Positions 28,904 through 38,019 of a DNA stretch of 44,432 nt are shown piece by piece. The stretch comes from Gammaproteobacteria bacterium (lineage in GTDB: Bacteria > Pseudomonadota > Gammaproteobacteria > JACCYU01): NCBI GenBank assembly GCA_013696315.1, contig JACCYU010000107.1:1-44432 (forward strand), written 5' to 3'. The notes under the pieces are model-generated. The model was not told the origin of the DNA. It saw only the letters and a list, made by a program, of their open reading frames with translations, and did no database searches. Positions within the stretch are counted from its first letter, which is position 1; every line of letters starts with the position of its first letter. A program made the position numbers and the translations under genes.

Positions 28904-29249
28904 CTCCGCGACAAGGGTGGCGGCACTTCGCATCTTCCTGGCCCCCGACTAAAAGCCGATCTTGCGCCATCTATCGCGGCTCGAGTTGTCTCCGACGATG
29001 GTATTGGTGGCCGATGTCCATACGCCGCCGGTCTGACGCGCGAAGTGTTACCTGCCAATTTACCGTTGGGAGGCAACCTTCTCCAGAACCAAACACATGC
29101 AATTCCGCGGATCCCTCCACTTATCGCTGACGATCCGCCCGCTCTCCTCCTCAAAGCGAAAGGTCGGCCTTTTGCCGCCCGTCTTAGCTTTGCAGCCGCT
29201 TGCATACCTTCCGTGAGACAGCGGCCGGACGGACTGCTATCTAAGGCCG
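28904..29249. other. Intergenic region before the pilin operon; possible minus-strand coding debris
   Basis: No intact gene. On the minus strand two short stretches read like protein: KRPTFRFEEESGRIVSDKWR followed by DPRNCMC (about 29180-29085), and HFARQTGGVWTSATNTIVGD then NSSRDRWRKIGF-stop (29046-28949). They lie in different frames and may be pieces of one dead gene. I do not recognise it. The plus strand must also hold the promoter of the pilin operon, but I see no convincing boxes. Confidence 0.3.
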
Positions 29250-29795
29250 ATGAACGGAAACAAGCGTTTTCTCCTCGGCTTCACGCTCGTGGAACTGGTC
29301 GTGACTATTGCCATCTCCGCCATCTTGCTCACCACCGCGATCCCGAGCTTCCAGGCACTTATTCAAACCAACCGCATGGCCGCTAACGTCAACGAGTTTA
29401 TTGGCGCGTTAAACCTCGCCCGTAGCGAGGCCATTAAGCGCGGCGTCGACGTGACGGTGTGCAAAGGAACGGCGGCGGGTTGTAATCCTGACGCTGATTG
29501 GGAAAACGGCTGGATTGTATTTTCCGACCTTAACGGGAACATTACCATAAACGCTGGCGACGAAGTGCTGCGCGTCTACCCGGCGCTGGATGCCGGTTAT
29601 ACCTTCTACGGCAACAACAATGTGACGAACCGCGTCACTTACAACCCGAAGGGCATGTGCGCCATGGGCACCTTGGTCATGTGTGACGCTCGTGGCTTCG
29701 ATGAGGCTCGCGCAGTAGTCATCGCGCGCACCGGGCGCGCTCAGACTATCGCAGCCACAGTGTCTACACAGACAACGTGCGCGGCATCTGGTTAA
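29250..29795 (+). CDS. fimT: Minor type IV pilin, GspH/FimT family
   Basis: The 181-residue prepilin has a short leader MNGNKRFLLG cleaved before FTLVELVVTIAISAILLTTA, the hydrophobic N-terminal helix with Glu5. The GspH/FimT domain follows: NEFIGALNLARSEAIKRGVD, VTVCKGTAAGC, WENGWIVFSDLNGN and VTYNPKGMCAMGTLVMCDAR. It is the FimT or FimU protein of the pilus-tip priming complex. First gene of the fimT-pilV-pilW-pilX-pilY1-pilE operon. Overlaps the possible pilV GTG start at 29777. Confidence 0.92.
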   Translation: MNGNKRFLLGFTLVELVVTIAISAILLTTAIPSFQALIQTNRMAANVNEFIGALNLARSEAIKRGVDVTVCKGTAAGCNPDADWENGWIVFSDLNGNITINAGDEVLRVYPALDAGYTFYGNNNVTNRVTYNPKGMCAMGTLVMCDARGFDEARAVVIARTGRAQTIAATVSTQTTCAASG

Positions 29796-29803
29796 GAAAT
29801 CAG

Positions 29804-30415
29804 ATGATAACCGACGGGGGAGAAAACTCGGCGATCGCACGTCGCATGCAAAGTAAAGGCTTCACGCTCATCGAGGTTCTTGTCGCACTCGCGATCGTGT
29901 CGATCGGTTTGCTGGCAATCGCCGCATTGCAGGCGACTGGGCTGCGCGTCAACCACGGTGCATACCTGCGCACCCAGGCCAGTTATGTCGCATACGACAT
30001 TGCCGATCGCATGCGCGCAAACTTGGCGGCGGCGGTCGCCGGAAATTATCAAGTCAACGCCAATACTCCACCGACAGCCCCGGTCGCCCCGGCGGCCCCT
30101 GGTTCTGGCTTCGATTGCATAACGAACTTCACCGGCACCTCGGTGGCGAATACTTGCGGCCCAGCCGAGCTGGCTCAGGCGGATTTGTTCGAGTGGTACG
30201 CAAGCGTTGCGGGGCGCGCAGGCCCGCCGATAGTGCCTGCCCTGTTACCCGCCGGCGAAGCGACAATCGCTTGCGCCGACACTCCTTGCACGCGTGGCTC
30301 ACTACACACCATTACCGTGCGCTGGGACGGCGACCGCACGGGGGCCGCAGGGCGGAACTGCCCACCACAGGACAATGACGACCTGCTTTGCGTGCGCATC
30401 GTTGTGCAGCTATGA
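29804..30415 (+). CDS. pilV: Minor type IV pilin PilV
   Basis: The prepilin is of about 200 residues. The leader peptidase site is KG before FTLIEVLVALAIVSIGLLAI. PilV features follow: AALQATGLRVNHGAYLRTQA, SYVAYDIADRMRANLAAAV, and a late TVRWDG. The start is uncertain: ATG at 29804 (19-residue leader), GTG at 29777, or ATG at 29846 (five-residue leader, more usual). Its stop overlaps the pilW start as ATGA, so the two are coupled. Confidence 0.9.
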   Translation: MITDGGENSAIARRMQSKGFTLIEVLVALAIVSIGLLAIAALQATGLRVNHGAYLRTQASYVAYDIADRMRANLAAAVAGNYQVNANTPPTAPVAPAAPGSGFDCITNFTGTSVANTCGPAELAQADLFEWYASVAGRAGPPIVPALLPAGEATIACADTPCTRGSLHTITVRWDGDRTGAAGRNCPPQDNDDLLCVRIVVQL

Positions 30416-31239
30416 CGCGACACGGCGCGAGCCGCGACCAACACGGCTTTACCCTGGTCGAGATGATGATCGGGATGGTCCTCGGGCTGCTGCTGCTGGC
30501 GGGCGTGATCAATATCTTTCTGAGTGGTAGGCAAAGCTATCAAATGCAGGAGGGTTTCTCGCGCCTGCAGGAAAACGGCCGCTTCGCAATGGACGTCCTC
30601 GCGGTTAATCTGCGCCACGCGGGGTTCAAACCCAATGCGCTGGGCGTCGATGACTTCGCGTTTCCGGCAAGCGCCACGGCGATTGCGCCAACGGTTGCAA
30701 CCTTCGCAACAGCTTCCCAAGTTGTAGCGGGCACTGACAGCAATGCGAATACGGCCGACCTCATTCGGGACGGCACCGACACACTCAGCTTTCGCTTCCA
30801 GGGTACGGGTGCCGGCGTACCCTCGCCGCTAACCGATTGTTTGGCCGCAACGCCGGCCGCTGGTGCGCTGGGTATTAACACCCTCTACGTGCGCACACCG
30901 GAGAATCAGCTCCACTGTCGCGATGGCGCGGGCCAGGATCAGCCGATGCTGGACGGTGTAGAAGGTATGCAGGTGCTTTACGGCGTAGACACCGACGGCG
31001 ATCCCGATCGCACCGCGAACCGATACGGTACCGCCGCAACGTTGACCACCAACGGTGATTGGGCCCGCGTCGTGAGCGTGCGCGTGGCGTTGCTGCTAAG
31101 CACCGTTGAGGACGTCACCAACGCCCCGGACACGACTACGTACATCCTGCTTAACAATGCCGCGGTAGGACCGTTCAACGACCGCGTGCGCCGTCACGTG
31201 TTTACCACTACGGTCGCTCTGCGGAACCTGCTCCCGTGA
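30412..31239 (+). CDS. pilW: Minor type IV pilin PilW
   Basis: The 275-residue prepilin starts at the ATG at 30412, overlapping the pilV stop. Leader MTRHGASRDQHG, then FTLVEMMIGMVLGLLLLAGV and INIFLSGRQSYQMQEGFSRL, typical of PilW. The domain continues with QENGRFAMDVLAVNLRHAGF and, late, VEGMQVLYGVDTDGD and VVSVRVALLLSTVED. Part of the initiation complex that primes pilus assembly with PilV, PilX, FimU and PilY1. Confidence 0.92.
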   Translation: MTRHGASRDQHGFTLVEMMIGMVLGLLLLAGVINIFLSGRQSYQMQEGFSRLQENGRFAMDVLAVNLRHAGFKPNALGVDDFAFPASATAIAPTVATFATASQVVAGTDSNANTADLIRDGTDTLSFRFQGTGAGVPSPLTDCLAATPAAGALGINTLYVRTPENQLHCRDGAGQDQPMLDGVEGMQVLYGVDTDGDPDRTANRYGTAATLTTNGDWARVVSVRVALLLSTVEDVTNAPDTTTYILLNNAAVGPFNDRVRRHVFTTTVALRNLLP

Positions 31240-31246
31240 TCAATCC

Positions 31247-31786
31247 ATGAATAAACCCATACGGAACTCAAGCACGCAACCACAATCCGGCGCCGTGCTG
31301 GTCGTCAGCCTCATCATGCTGCTGGTCATGACTATCATCGGCATCGCCGCCATGCGAACCACCGTGCTGCAGGAAAAGATGGCGGGCAACGTGGGCGACC
31401 TCAATCGCGCCTTCGAGGCCAGTGAGGCCGCGCTGCGCCAGGGCGAGCGTTGGGTGAATGATCTAGTGGCGAGACCCGACACCACGACATCATGCGCCGC
31501 GCCCTGCGAGGTTGTATGGGACAAGGTTGATGCGACCCTGAATCCGATCGAGGCCACAAGCACCTGGGATTCGGACAACGTACGCGCTTACGCGGGAACA
31601 ATCCCCGCGGTCGCGGCTTTACCCGAGTACTACATAGAACATGACGAATTCCTTAAAGATAACCTGAACGTCGGCACGGCGAACGACAACGTGGGACGCG
31701 ACCTTTACCGCATGACGGCGCGCGGCGTCGGCAGCGCCGCTACGACTCAGGCGATCGTGCGCACGGCCTATGCGCGAAGATTCTAA
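31247..31786 (+). CDS. pilX: Minor pilus assembly protein PilX
   Basis: The 179-residue protein has the PilX N-terminus: SGAVLVVSLIMLLVMTIIGI followed by AAMRTTVLQEKMAGNVGDLN and RAFEASEAALRQGERWV. Like other PilX proteins it lacks the strict FTLxE motif; cleavage is after QSG. The C-terminus reads YRMTARGVGSAATTQAIVRT. It starts eight bases after the pilW stop; pilY1 follows 66 bases later with its own ribosome site GGGGAAGAG. Confidence 0.92.
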   Translation: MNKPIRNSSTQPQSGAVLVVSLIMLLVMTIIGIAAMRTTVLQEKMAGNVGDLNRAFEASEAALRQGERWVNDLVARPDTTTSCAAPCEVVWDKVDATLNPIEATSTWDSDNVRAYAGTIPAVAALPEYYIEHDEFLKDNLNVGTANDNVGRDLYRMTARGVGSAATTQAIVRTAYARRF

Positions 31787-31852
31787 AAAAATAGGTGGTG
31801 TGGGCCGGCGTCGAATAGAAATCGCCGACGCGCGGACGGGGAAGAGATTGCC

Positions 31853-34800
31853 ATGACATACTTTAAAACGGTCAGCACCGTATCAAGCAGCGCGGCGCTG
31901 GCCGCCGCCCTCGGCTACGCCGCCTCCGTGGCGGCGCTGCCCTTAAATTTAAGCAACGGCCCACTTTTCCTGGGCGGCAACGTGGAGCCGAACATCGTCT
32001 TCAACCTGGATGATTCCGGCTCCATGCAGTTCGAATACCTGCCTGGGGCGGGATTTCACGACGTCAGCACATTCATGTTTCCCCGCCCGAGCGCGCCTTA
32101 TGGCGGCGGCACCTATACCAATTACGTGCCGAACTTCTTCGACAAGAACCTGCACAATTTCTACATGCGCTCCGCGCACAACAACTTCGCCTTTTACAAC
32201 CCCAACGTCACCTATCTGCCCTGGTTGAATTCAGACGGCTCGGAGATGCCGAATGCCAACCCTGCAGCCGCCTACTACAATCCCAGGATCACGAGCCAGG
32301 GAACGCTCAACCTGACCGCGCAGCAGACCCAGAGCGCTTTATGGTTTGGGTATTGCGGCCCGAGCTCCTCCGGCAACTGCCTCAACACGGGTGTGTACGC
32401 ATCGAGCAATATCAATGACGCCTATTATCAGGCGGCGAATGAACTCAATTACTCTGGCGGCCCCACGCAGTCGCATACGTACTGGCCCATCACCTACTAC
32501 AACTACACCAGCGGCGCGGTAACCGAGCGCGGCAGCTATGCAAGAGTGGAGATCACGACCACCACGTCAGCGGGGGCAACGTTCGCGTATACCGATCCAA
32601 TAACGGGCCTTGCGATGACCCGCACCCGCGACCAGGAAATCCAGAACTTTGCGAACTGGTTTCAGTACCATCGCTCGCGCATTCTCATCTCTCGCGCGGG
32701 CATCGGTCGGGCGTTTGCCGAGCAAGGTCCGGGCATGCGGGTGTGGTTCGCGGCCATTAACCAAGGATCGAAAAGCATCGACGGACAGACCAGCCCGGGC
32801 GCGATGGTTAAGGGTGTGCGTCCCTTTTCCGGCACCGATCGCGATGCCTTTTTTACCGAACTTTACGATCACGTCATTCCCGCCGCGGGCACGCCCCTGA
32901 GACGCGCCGTGGATAACGTCGGCAAGTACTTCGAGCGCACTGACAACAGCGGCCCTTGGAGCGCGACACCTGGCACAACCAGTAGCGCGGCTCATCTAGA
33001 ATGCCGCCAGAGCTATCAAATTCTGATGACCGACGGCTATTGGAACGACGATCCGGCACCGACATCCGGTGCAAGAGCTAATGTCGACAACACGACAGTA
33101 CCCGTAGCAGCAACCATAAAAAATGACCCTTTATTACCTTCTAAGTCGTATAGGTACGTGGCAGCCGCCCCTTATAAGGACGTTTGGGCACATTCGAATC
33201 CCAATGGCGGCACTCTAGCCGACGTGGCCATGTATTATTGGGGACGTGACTTGCGGACTAGCATCGCCAACGACGTCACTACGAATCCGCTCGACCTCGC
33301 TTTCTGGCAACACCTGACTACCTTCACCGTCGGCTTGGGCGTCTCTGGCACCCTTGATCCAGCCACAGACTTTCCGGCGCTCATCAACGGTACAAAGCAG
33401 TGGCCGAATCCGGAACCCAGCACCGCCGGCTCGCAAAATCCCGAAAAAACAGACGACCTCTGGCATGCCGCCGTCAACGGGCATGGACAGTTTTTCAGCG
33501 CGTCCGATCCGAGCACCTTCGCGCAGTCTTTGAGTGATTCGATCTCCGCGATCAAGGACCGCAACGGCTCAGCAGCCTCGGTCGCGCTCAACTCGGGGTC
33601 GGTTGTCAGCAACACCAAGCTTTATCAGGCGCGCTTCGATAGCGGTGACTGGAGTGGTCAATTGGTTGAATACGCGGTGCACGACGGCGTCGATCACTCC
33701 TACGGCTGCACCGAAGATGATCCAAAAGGCAAAGTATGCCCGGACCAAGTGTGGGATGCGGGGGAAATTATCGATACACAAAACTGGAATACCGGCCGCA
33801 AGATCGTCACGTACAAACCTTCAAACCGCGACGGCGTCGTGTTCCGCTGGCCCGCAAATTCGGCCTCGCCAGCGGCGAACGAACTGGACTCGACGCAGGT
33901 TGGCGCACTTAACGACAATCCCGCTACCATTGCCGTTGACAATGATTCGAAAGGCCAGAGTCGGTTGGAGTATCTACGCGGGCGCATTGTCACCGAATTT
34001 CGCAATCGCTCCAGCGTGCTAGGCGACATCGTTTATTCCGCGCCCGCCTACGTGGGCGCACCGTCGTTTGTCTATCCAAAGACTTGGGGGGTGGGGGCGC
34101 CGGAGACGTCCTACGCTTCCTTCCGGGCGGCGAACGCCAGCCGCATACCCACATGCTCTACGTCGGCGCCAACGACGGCATGCTGCACGCCCTCGACGCC
34201 AGCAGCGGGGCTAACGGCGGCAACGAGCGATTTGCTTACGTGCCGAGCGCGGTATTTCCTAACCTGAGCAAACTCACGAACCGCTCTTACAGCCACCAAT
34301 ATTTCGTGGACGGGTCACCCACGGCGGTCGATGCCTTCGTCAGTGGCGCGTGGAAAACCATTCTCGTCGGCGGTCTGCGCGCTGGTGGGCGCGGCGTTTA
34401 CGCGCTGGACGTAACGCAGCCCGTAACATCATCGACCGCGGAGTCGAGCGTCGCCGACCGCGTTCTGTGGGAGTTCAATCACACCGACACCGACGGCGCG
34501 GATCTTGGATTCACCTTTGGCGAAATCAACATCGTCCGCATGAAGAACGGCAGTTGGGCGGCCGTATTCGGCAACGGTTACAACAGCACTAACGGCAGAG
34601 CGGTGTTGTACATCGTCGATCTGGCCGACGGCAGCGTCATCAGGAAGATCAACACGCTCGCGGGCAACACCACTCAACCCAATTGGCTGGCCGCTCCCGC
34701 GCCCGTGGATATCAATGGCGACTCCATTGTCGACTACATCTATGCGGGAGACCTGCTTGGCAATATGTGGAAGTTCGACGTTTCGTCGCCTAACGCCCTT

Positions 34801-35643
34801 TCCTGGGGTGTCGCGTACGCAGGAGTGCCACTCTTTCAGGCCAGAAACGCGACCAATCAACTACAGCCGATCACGGAGCGGCCGCAGATAGGCATGCATC
34901 CAATGGGGCTGCCTACACAAGAGGGTGTCATGGTGTATTTTGGCACGGGCAAGTACATCGAAACGACCGATAACTCCCCAACCGGCCAGAACACCCAAAC
35001 CTTCTACGGTATCTGGGACAAGAATCAGTCCACGCTGACTCCTTTCACGCGTGCGCACCTGTTGAAACAGCAGATCATCGATGAGTCGACGGTGCACGGC
35101 TACAACGTGCGAGTAACAACCGACAATAAGATCGCATGGCACGGCACGAGCGGTAATCCGGCGGATTCTCCACCGACCACGCACTTAGGCTGGTATATGG
35201 ATCTTCTGAATACGGAGGGCGGTAACGCAAATAATGGCGGCGAGCGCCAGGTGTCCAACCCCATTCTGAGAAACGGGCGGATTATCTTCCCGACCTTGGT
35301 CCCGACCGCGATCGTCAACGCGTGCGACTTTGGCGGTAGCGGTTGGCTTATGGAACTGGACGCGGTCAGCGGTGCACGGATGGCATTTTCACCATTCGAT
35401 TTGAATAACGACGGCAAGTTTGACAACAACGATTATGCGGACGTTAATGGGGACGGCGTTGGTGACACGCAGGTCAGTGGCAAACAGTCCGATGTGGGCA
35501 TCATTCCAACGCCGGGCATAGTGGCGGGAGTGGATCCAGTGGAATATCAATACACCCCCGGCTCGACCGGCGAAATCGAATCTACGCGGGCGAACGCGGG
35601 CAACAAGGATCTTGGTCGCCAGACCTGGCGCCAGCTTCGCTGA
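31853..35643 (+). CDS. pilY1: Pilus-tip adhesin PilY1, interrupted by a frameshift
   Basis: A protein of about 1260 residues lies in two frames. The first part (from 31853) has a signal peptide ending near AASVAALP, then a von Willebrand-like motif IVFNLDDSGSMQFEYLP and LECRQSYQILMTDGYWNDD. It runs correctly to TSYASFRAANASR (about 34140). The second frame resumes with HMLYVGANDGMLHALDASSG at about 34150, then the C-terminal beta-propeller with VLWEFNHTDTDGADLGFTFG and a calcium-binding-like DLNNDGKFDNNDYADVNGDG. One base lost (or two gained) within 34137-34151 explains the break. PilY1 primes pilus extension and acts in adhesion and surface sensing. Confidence 0.9.
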
Positions 35644-35666
35644 TCTTATTTGTTGAGGGACGCATT

Positions 35667-35966
35667 ATGGTTTTCAGAGCATGGTGCATCGTTAGTTTCC
35701 TCGCCGCTATTTGCGCGGCGCCCGCGCACAGCCAGTTTTCGCAACGCGAGGAACTCGGCTACGAACGAGTGGGCACGATAGAACACATTGACCGAGCCGG
35801 CAGGATCGTTCGCATCGATGGTCACTCTTACATATTGCCTGCCGATCTCGTGGCCGATCCAAACGTCGAATACCGCGTCGGAGATGAGGTTGGCTACTCC
35901 GTTTCTCCACCTGGCCCCAAGGCTAGCTCTGCAACGCTCAAGACCATGATATTGGTGACGCACTAG
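35667..35966 (+). CDS. Small secreted protein in the PilY2 position
   Basis: The 99-residue protein has a signal peptide (MVFRAWCIVSFLAAICAAPA, cleavage near AHS) and a short beta-rich domain: YERVGTIEHIDRAGRIVRID, GHSYILPADLVADPNVEYRV, GDEVGYSVSP. It lies between pilY1 and pilE, where Pseudomonas has the poorly understood pilY2. The sequence suggests one OB/SH3-like barrel, but I cannot confirm homology to PilY2. GAGGGAC precedes the start. Confidence 0.7.
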   Translation: MVFRAWCIVSFLAAICAAPAHSQFSQREELGYERVGTIEHIDRAGRIVRIDGHSYILPADLVADPNVEYRVGDEVGYSVSPPGPKASSATLKTMILVTH

Positions 35967-35998
35967 TCAAGAACTGGATCTAGGATTTTCGAGGAAAC

Positions 35999-36409
35999 AT
36001 GATTATGAGTATGGCAAAGATTCAAGCGCGTGGTTTCACCCTGGTTGAGCTGATGATCGCCGTCGCGATAGTTGCTATCCTGGCCGGCATTGCATACCCC
36101 AGCTATGTGAATCAGCTACAAAGCAGTCGTCGCGCCGAAGGGCAGGCCTTGGTAATGGAGATCATGGCTGCGCAGGAACGATATTACAGTTCGAACAACA
36201 CCTACACCTCTGACCTTGCACAGCTCGGCTATACCTTGGTCAGTGGAAACCTTGATCCCGACGGAGGCTGGTACCGGATCACCGCGGCGGCCTGCGGCAC
36301 GGCTGCGCTCAACGCTTGCGTGAATCTCTCCGCCACTGGGCAGGGAGCACAAGTTGACGACGGAACCTTGACCTTGAACTCGCGCGGAGAAAAAACGGGG
36401 CATTGGTAG
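35999..36409 (+). CDS. pilE: Minor type IV pilin PilE
   Basis: The 136-residue prepilin has a leader ending in QARG before FTLVELMIAVAIVAILAGIA, then YPSYVNQLQSSRRAEGQALV and MEIMAAQERYYSSNNTYTSD, and a conserved C-terminal pair of Cys (AACGTAALNAC) followed by GTLTLNSRGEKTGHW. This is the PilE class of minor pilins, not the main PilA. The start may be ATG 35999 or ATG 36005; GAGGAAAC precedes both. Last gene of the operon; no terminator is obvious after it. Confidence 0.93.
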   Translation: MIMSMAKIQARGFTLVELMIAVAIVAILAGIAYPSYVNQLQSSRRAEGQALVMEIMAAQERYYSSNNTYTSDLAQLGYTLVSGNLDPDGGWYRITAAACGTAALNACVNLSATGQGAQVDDGTLTLNSRGEKTGHW

Positions 36410-36910
36410 ATTCCCGGATCATGCCTAATGCACCCCGCGCGCGAGTTTCCCTAGATCAATCTTCTCAATCTTCCCAGCCAGCGGCGTAGCTCTTCAGAAC
36501 GGTTTGCAGTACGTCCGCTGCATCGTTAGCAACAGCTTTCCAACCTTGCTCTCATCCGCTAGTCGGACTGCTGCAGCGTGGACGCAATTTACTGAGCAGG
36601 TCGGATTTACCGACCAATGGCTGTCTGGCCGACGTGGCGGGCGGCATGTTTTCGGCGACGAAGCGGACATTTACAGCACCAGAGGTGGGTGCGTTCAACT
36701 AATTCGCGAGCGATTCGCTAAACAAATGGGGAGGTTCTCGATATGATCCATATCTGCAACTGCACCGCTCGATCACGAGTTCACGCTAGGCGATGATGCG
36801 ACGTATACTCACCTGTGGTCGGCGTAACAAAACGGAGAGGGATGCCTATCAGTAGAAATAGATCCAGCTTTGATAGAATCGGGCACGCGTCATTGAAATA
36901 GCAATATGAA
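36410..36910. other. 500-base region without an intact gene after the pilin operon
   Basis: No gene can be supported. On the minus strand a few short frames look protein-like, such as AAVRLADESKVGKLLLTM (about 36580-36500) and TPLAGKIEKIDLGKLARGVH (about 36485-36425). On the plus strand 36579-36746 is open (FTEQVGFTDQWLSGRRGG). They are not continuous and I do not recognise a family. Likely debris of dead accessory genes, like the fragments that follow. Confidence 0.3.
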
Positions 36911-37006
36911 TGCATTGTCGGCAACGAGTTTGCCCGCCTTCTTGAAGCTCGTGGCTGGAAGTTACGCCGAGTCGCCGGTTGCCCGTTCACTGTTTACGCT
37001 TGGTGA
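36911..37006 (+). pseudogene. Fragment of a HicA-like mRNA interferase toxin
   Basis: The frame reads IVGNEFARLLEARGWKLRRV then AG, the N-terminal half of a HicA toxin (compare NEFxRLLExxGWxLxRVxG SHH). Instead of the catalytic SHHIY it continues CPFTVYAW and stops. No start codon or HicB partner is visible. Directly after it comes a fragment of an unrelated gene (37035), so the two were joined by a deletion. Confidence 0.5.
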
Positions 37007-37034
37007 CGCTCGCGAAAACCTTTTCTGTCGCGCA

Positions 37035-37127
37035 ATGGCGGATGAACACGGCCACAAGCATGTTCACCGCATACCGGGCGAATTCCACTCCGGGCTGTTT
37101 TCCAGGCTGTCGGTAAGTCAGGTCGCG
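37035..37127 (+). pseudogene. Fragment of an exonuclease-phosphatase paralogue
   Basis: MADEHGHKHVHRIPGEFHSG then LFSRLSVSQ is a clear partial copy of residues about 58-87 of the intact protein at 38020 (MADEQGFKHVQNIPGEFQPA, LFSKLPVKQ). DNA identity is moderate, with many third-base changes. The rest of the gene is absent on both sides. The overlapping open frame (36906-37145) is a chance fusion of debris. Confidence 0.7.
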
Positions 37128-37202
37128 AAACGCCTGGGATGTTAGCCACCACGACCGCACTGGTTTAATATGCCCACGTGGAGAGTCGACCCGCACTCGT
37201 AT

Positions 37203-37435
37203 ATGTCTGAGTTGGATGGTCTTAAAGAGGAGCTCGCCTATCTTAAGCTCTGGCTCTCGGCATCATGATCGTTACAACAATTAGCTTGGTCGGATGGCTA
37301 CTCAGCAATTTCGGATCCGCGCATTGGCTGATTTTCGTTAGCGGCATCGTTGTCTTGCTGTCACTCGGCGTAGGGTGTTTAGCTCTCCATCGCCGCATAG
37401 AGGGCCGCATTCAAGAGGTCCGGAGGCTCAAGTAA
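37203..37435 (+). pseudogene. Split small membrane protein (frameshift by CT insertion)
   Basis: The first frame reads MSELDGLKEELAYLKLWLSA S-stop (37203-37268). The second starts at an ATG overlapping that stop (37265) and reads MIVTTISLVGWLLSNFGSAH, WLIFVSGIVVLLSLGVGCLA, LHRRIEGRIQEVRRLK-stop (37433-37435). Joined they match a small helix-plus-two-transmembrane protein seen in many gammaproteobacteria (ExLKEExxYLKxWLGIMxVTxISLxGWL). CTCTCGGCATC in place of CTCGGCATC suggests an extra CT. The ATGA overlap could still allow coupled translation of two pieces. Function unknown. Confidence 0.65.
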
Positions 37436-37521
37436 TGGAAATTTTAATGTCTATTGTTCTGATCGCCGCCGGCGGTCTTTTCACGTATCTCGCGCTTGAC
37501 GCGGTTCGTCGCGCGAAGTAA
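37435..37521 (+). CDS. Very small membrane peptide, unknown
   Basis: A 28-residue frame, MEILMSIVLIAAGGLFTYLA then LDAVRRAK, starts at an ATG overlapping the stop of the previous frame (TAATG). One transmembrane helix followed by a basic end. Its tight coupling to a conserved small membrane protein gene makes it likely to be real, but no family is known to me. Confidence 0.45.
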   Translation: MEILMSIVLIAAGGLFTYLALDAVRRAK

Positions 37522-37599
37522 GCACATCATTCCGCGTGCTCGTACTGCGCGCGTCCAGTTGTTTGCATCGCGTTGATCGAACGCGGTATCCGCTATCGC

Positions 37600-37667
37600 G
37601 CATCGTCCAATCTTATCGTTCGGATGGTTCGTTTCGGTTCACCAGAATTTGTATCGACCGCGATCAC
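37600..37667 (-). pseudogene. Start of a decayed VapC (PIN) toxin gene
   Basis: On the minus strand a GTG at 37667 inside the end of the antitoxin gene opens VIAVDTN, the first strand of a PIN domain with its catalytic Asp. Two bases are then missing; in the next frame the sequence goes on LVNRNEPSER and stops. Restored, it reads VIAVDTNILVNRNEPSE, as in VapC. The rest of the toxin is not recognisable downstream. Confidence 0.55.
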
Positions 37668-37905
37668 TTTGATCTTCCATACGATCGATCAGCGCGTCCC
37701 TGTCGGTGAGATCGATATCCGGCTGGGCGCACCCTCGAACCGTCGCCCACTGACACTTGAAGGTTTCCGTGCGGCACCCTTCATTTAGAAGCAAATTGTC
37801 GCAAACCGCATCCTCGATAATCTGCGTAACAGTAACGCGCGTCCAGGCTGCGCGCCGCTTGAGCCCGTGCGTGAGTTCTTCGTCCAGATTGCGCGTGATT
37901 TTCAT
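37639..37905 (-). CDS. VapB-like ribbon-helix-helix antitoxin (orphan)
   Basis: An 88-residue protein, MKITRNLDEELTHGLKRRAA then WTRVTVTQIIEDAVCDNLLL, is a ribbon-helix-helix (MetJ/Arc) DNA-binding unit. The middle and end, QWATVRGCAQPDIDLTDRDA and LIDRMEDQ, match VapB antitoxins of this subgroup. The final residues after RMEDQ read through the former toxin start, because the normal stop seems lost. An alternative start at 37917 adds four residues. Its toxin is dead (37667), so it can at most act as a repressor. Confidence 0.75.
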   Translation of the reverse strand: MKITRNLDEELTHGLKRRAAWTRVTVTQIIEDAVCDNLLLNEGCRTETFKCQWATVRGCAQPDIDLTDRDALIDRMEDQSDRGRYKFW

Positions 37906-38019
37906 ATTGATGAGCATATATGGATAAGCATAAATCTGTAAAACTGCTTGCTCAGTGTACTTAGGACGCGAACCACGCGCGCGCGTTGCCGATTGAAACG
38001 ATAACTTGAGGAATAGCAC

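Noticed and set aside
34085-34097. G-tract as the site of the pilY1 frameshift
   Set aside because: The sequence stays in the right frame for about 12 conserved residues after the tract, so the shift lies later.
36420-36600. Minus-strand AAVRLADESKVGKLLLTM as the end of a zinc-type alcohol dehydrogenase, or TPLAGKIEKIDLGKLARG as the end of an acyl-CoA ligase
   Set aside because: Both are short, in competing frames, and not supported further upstream.
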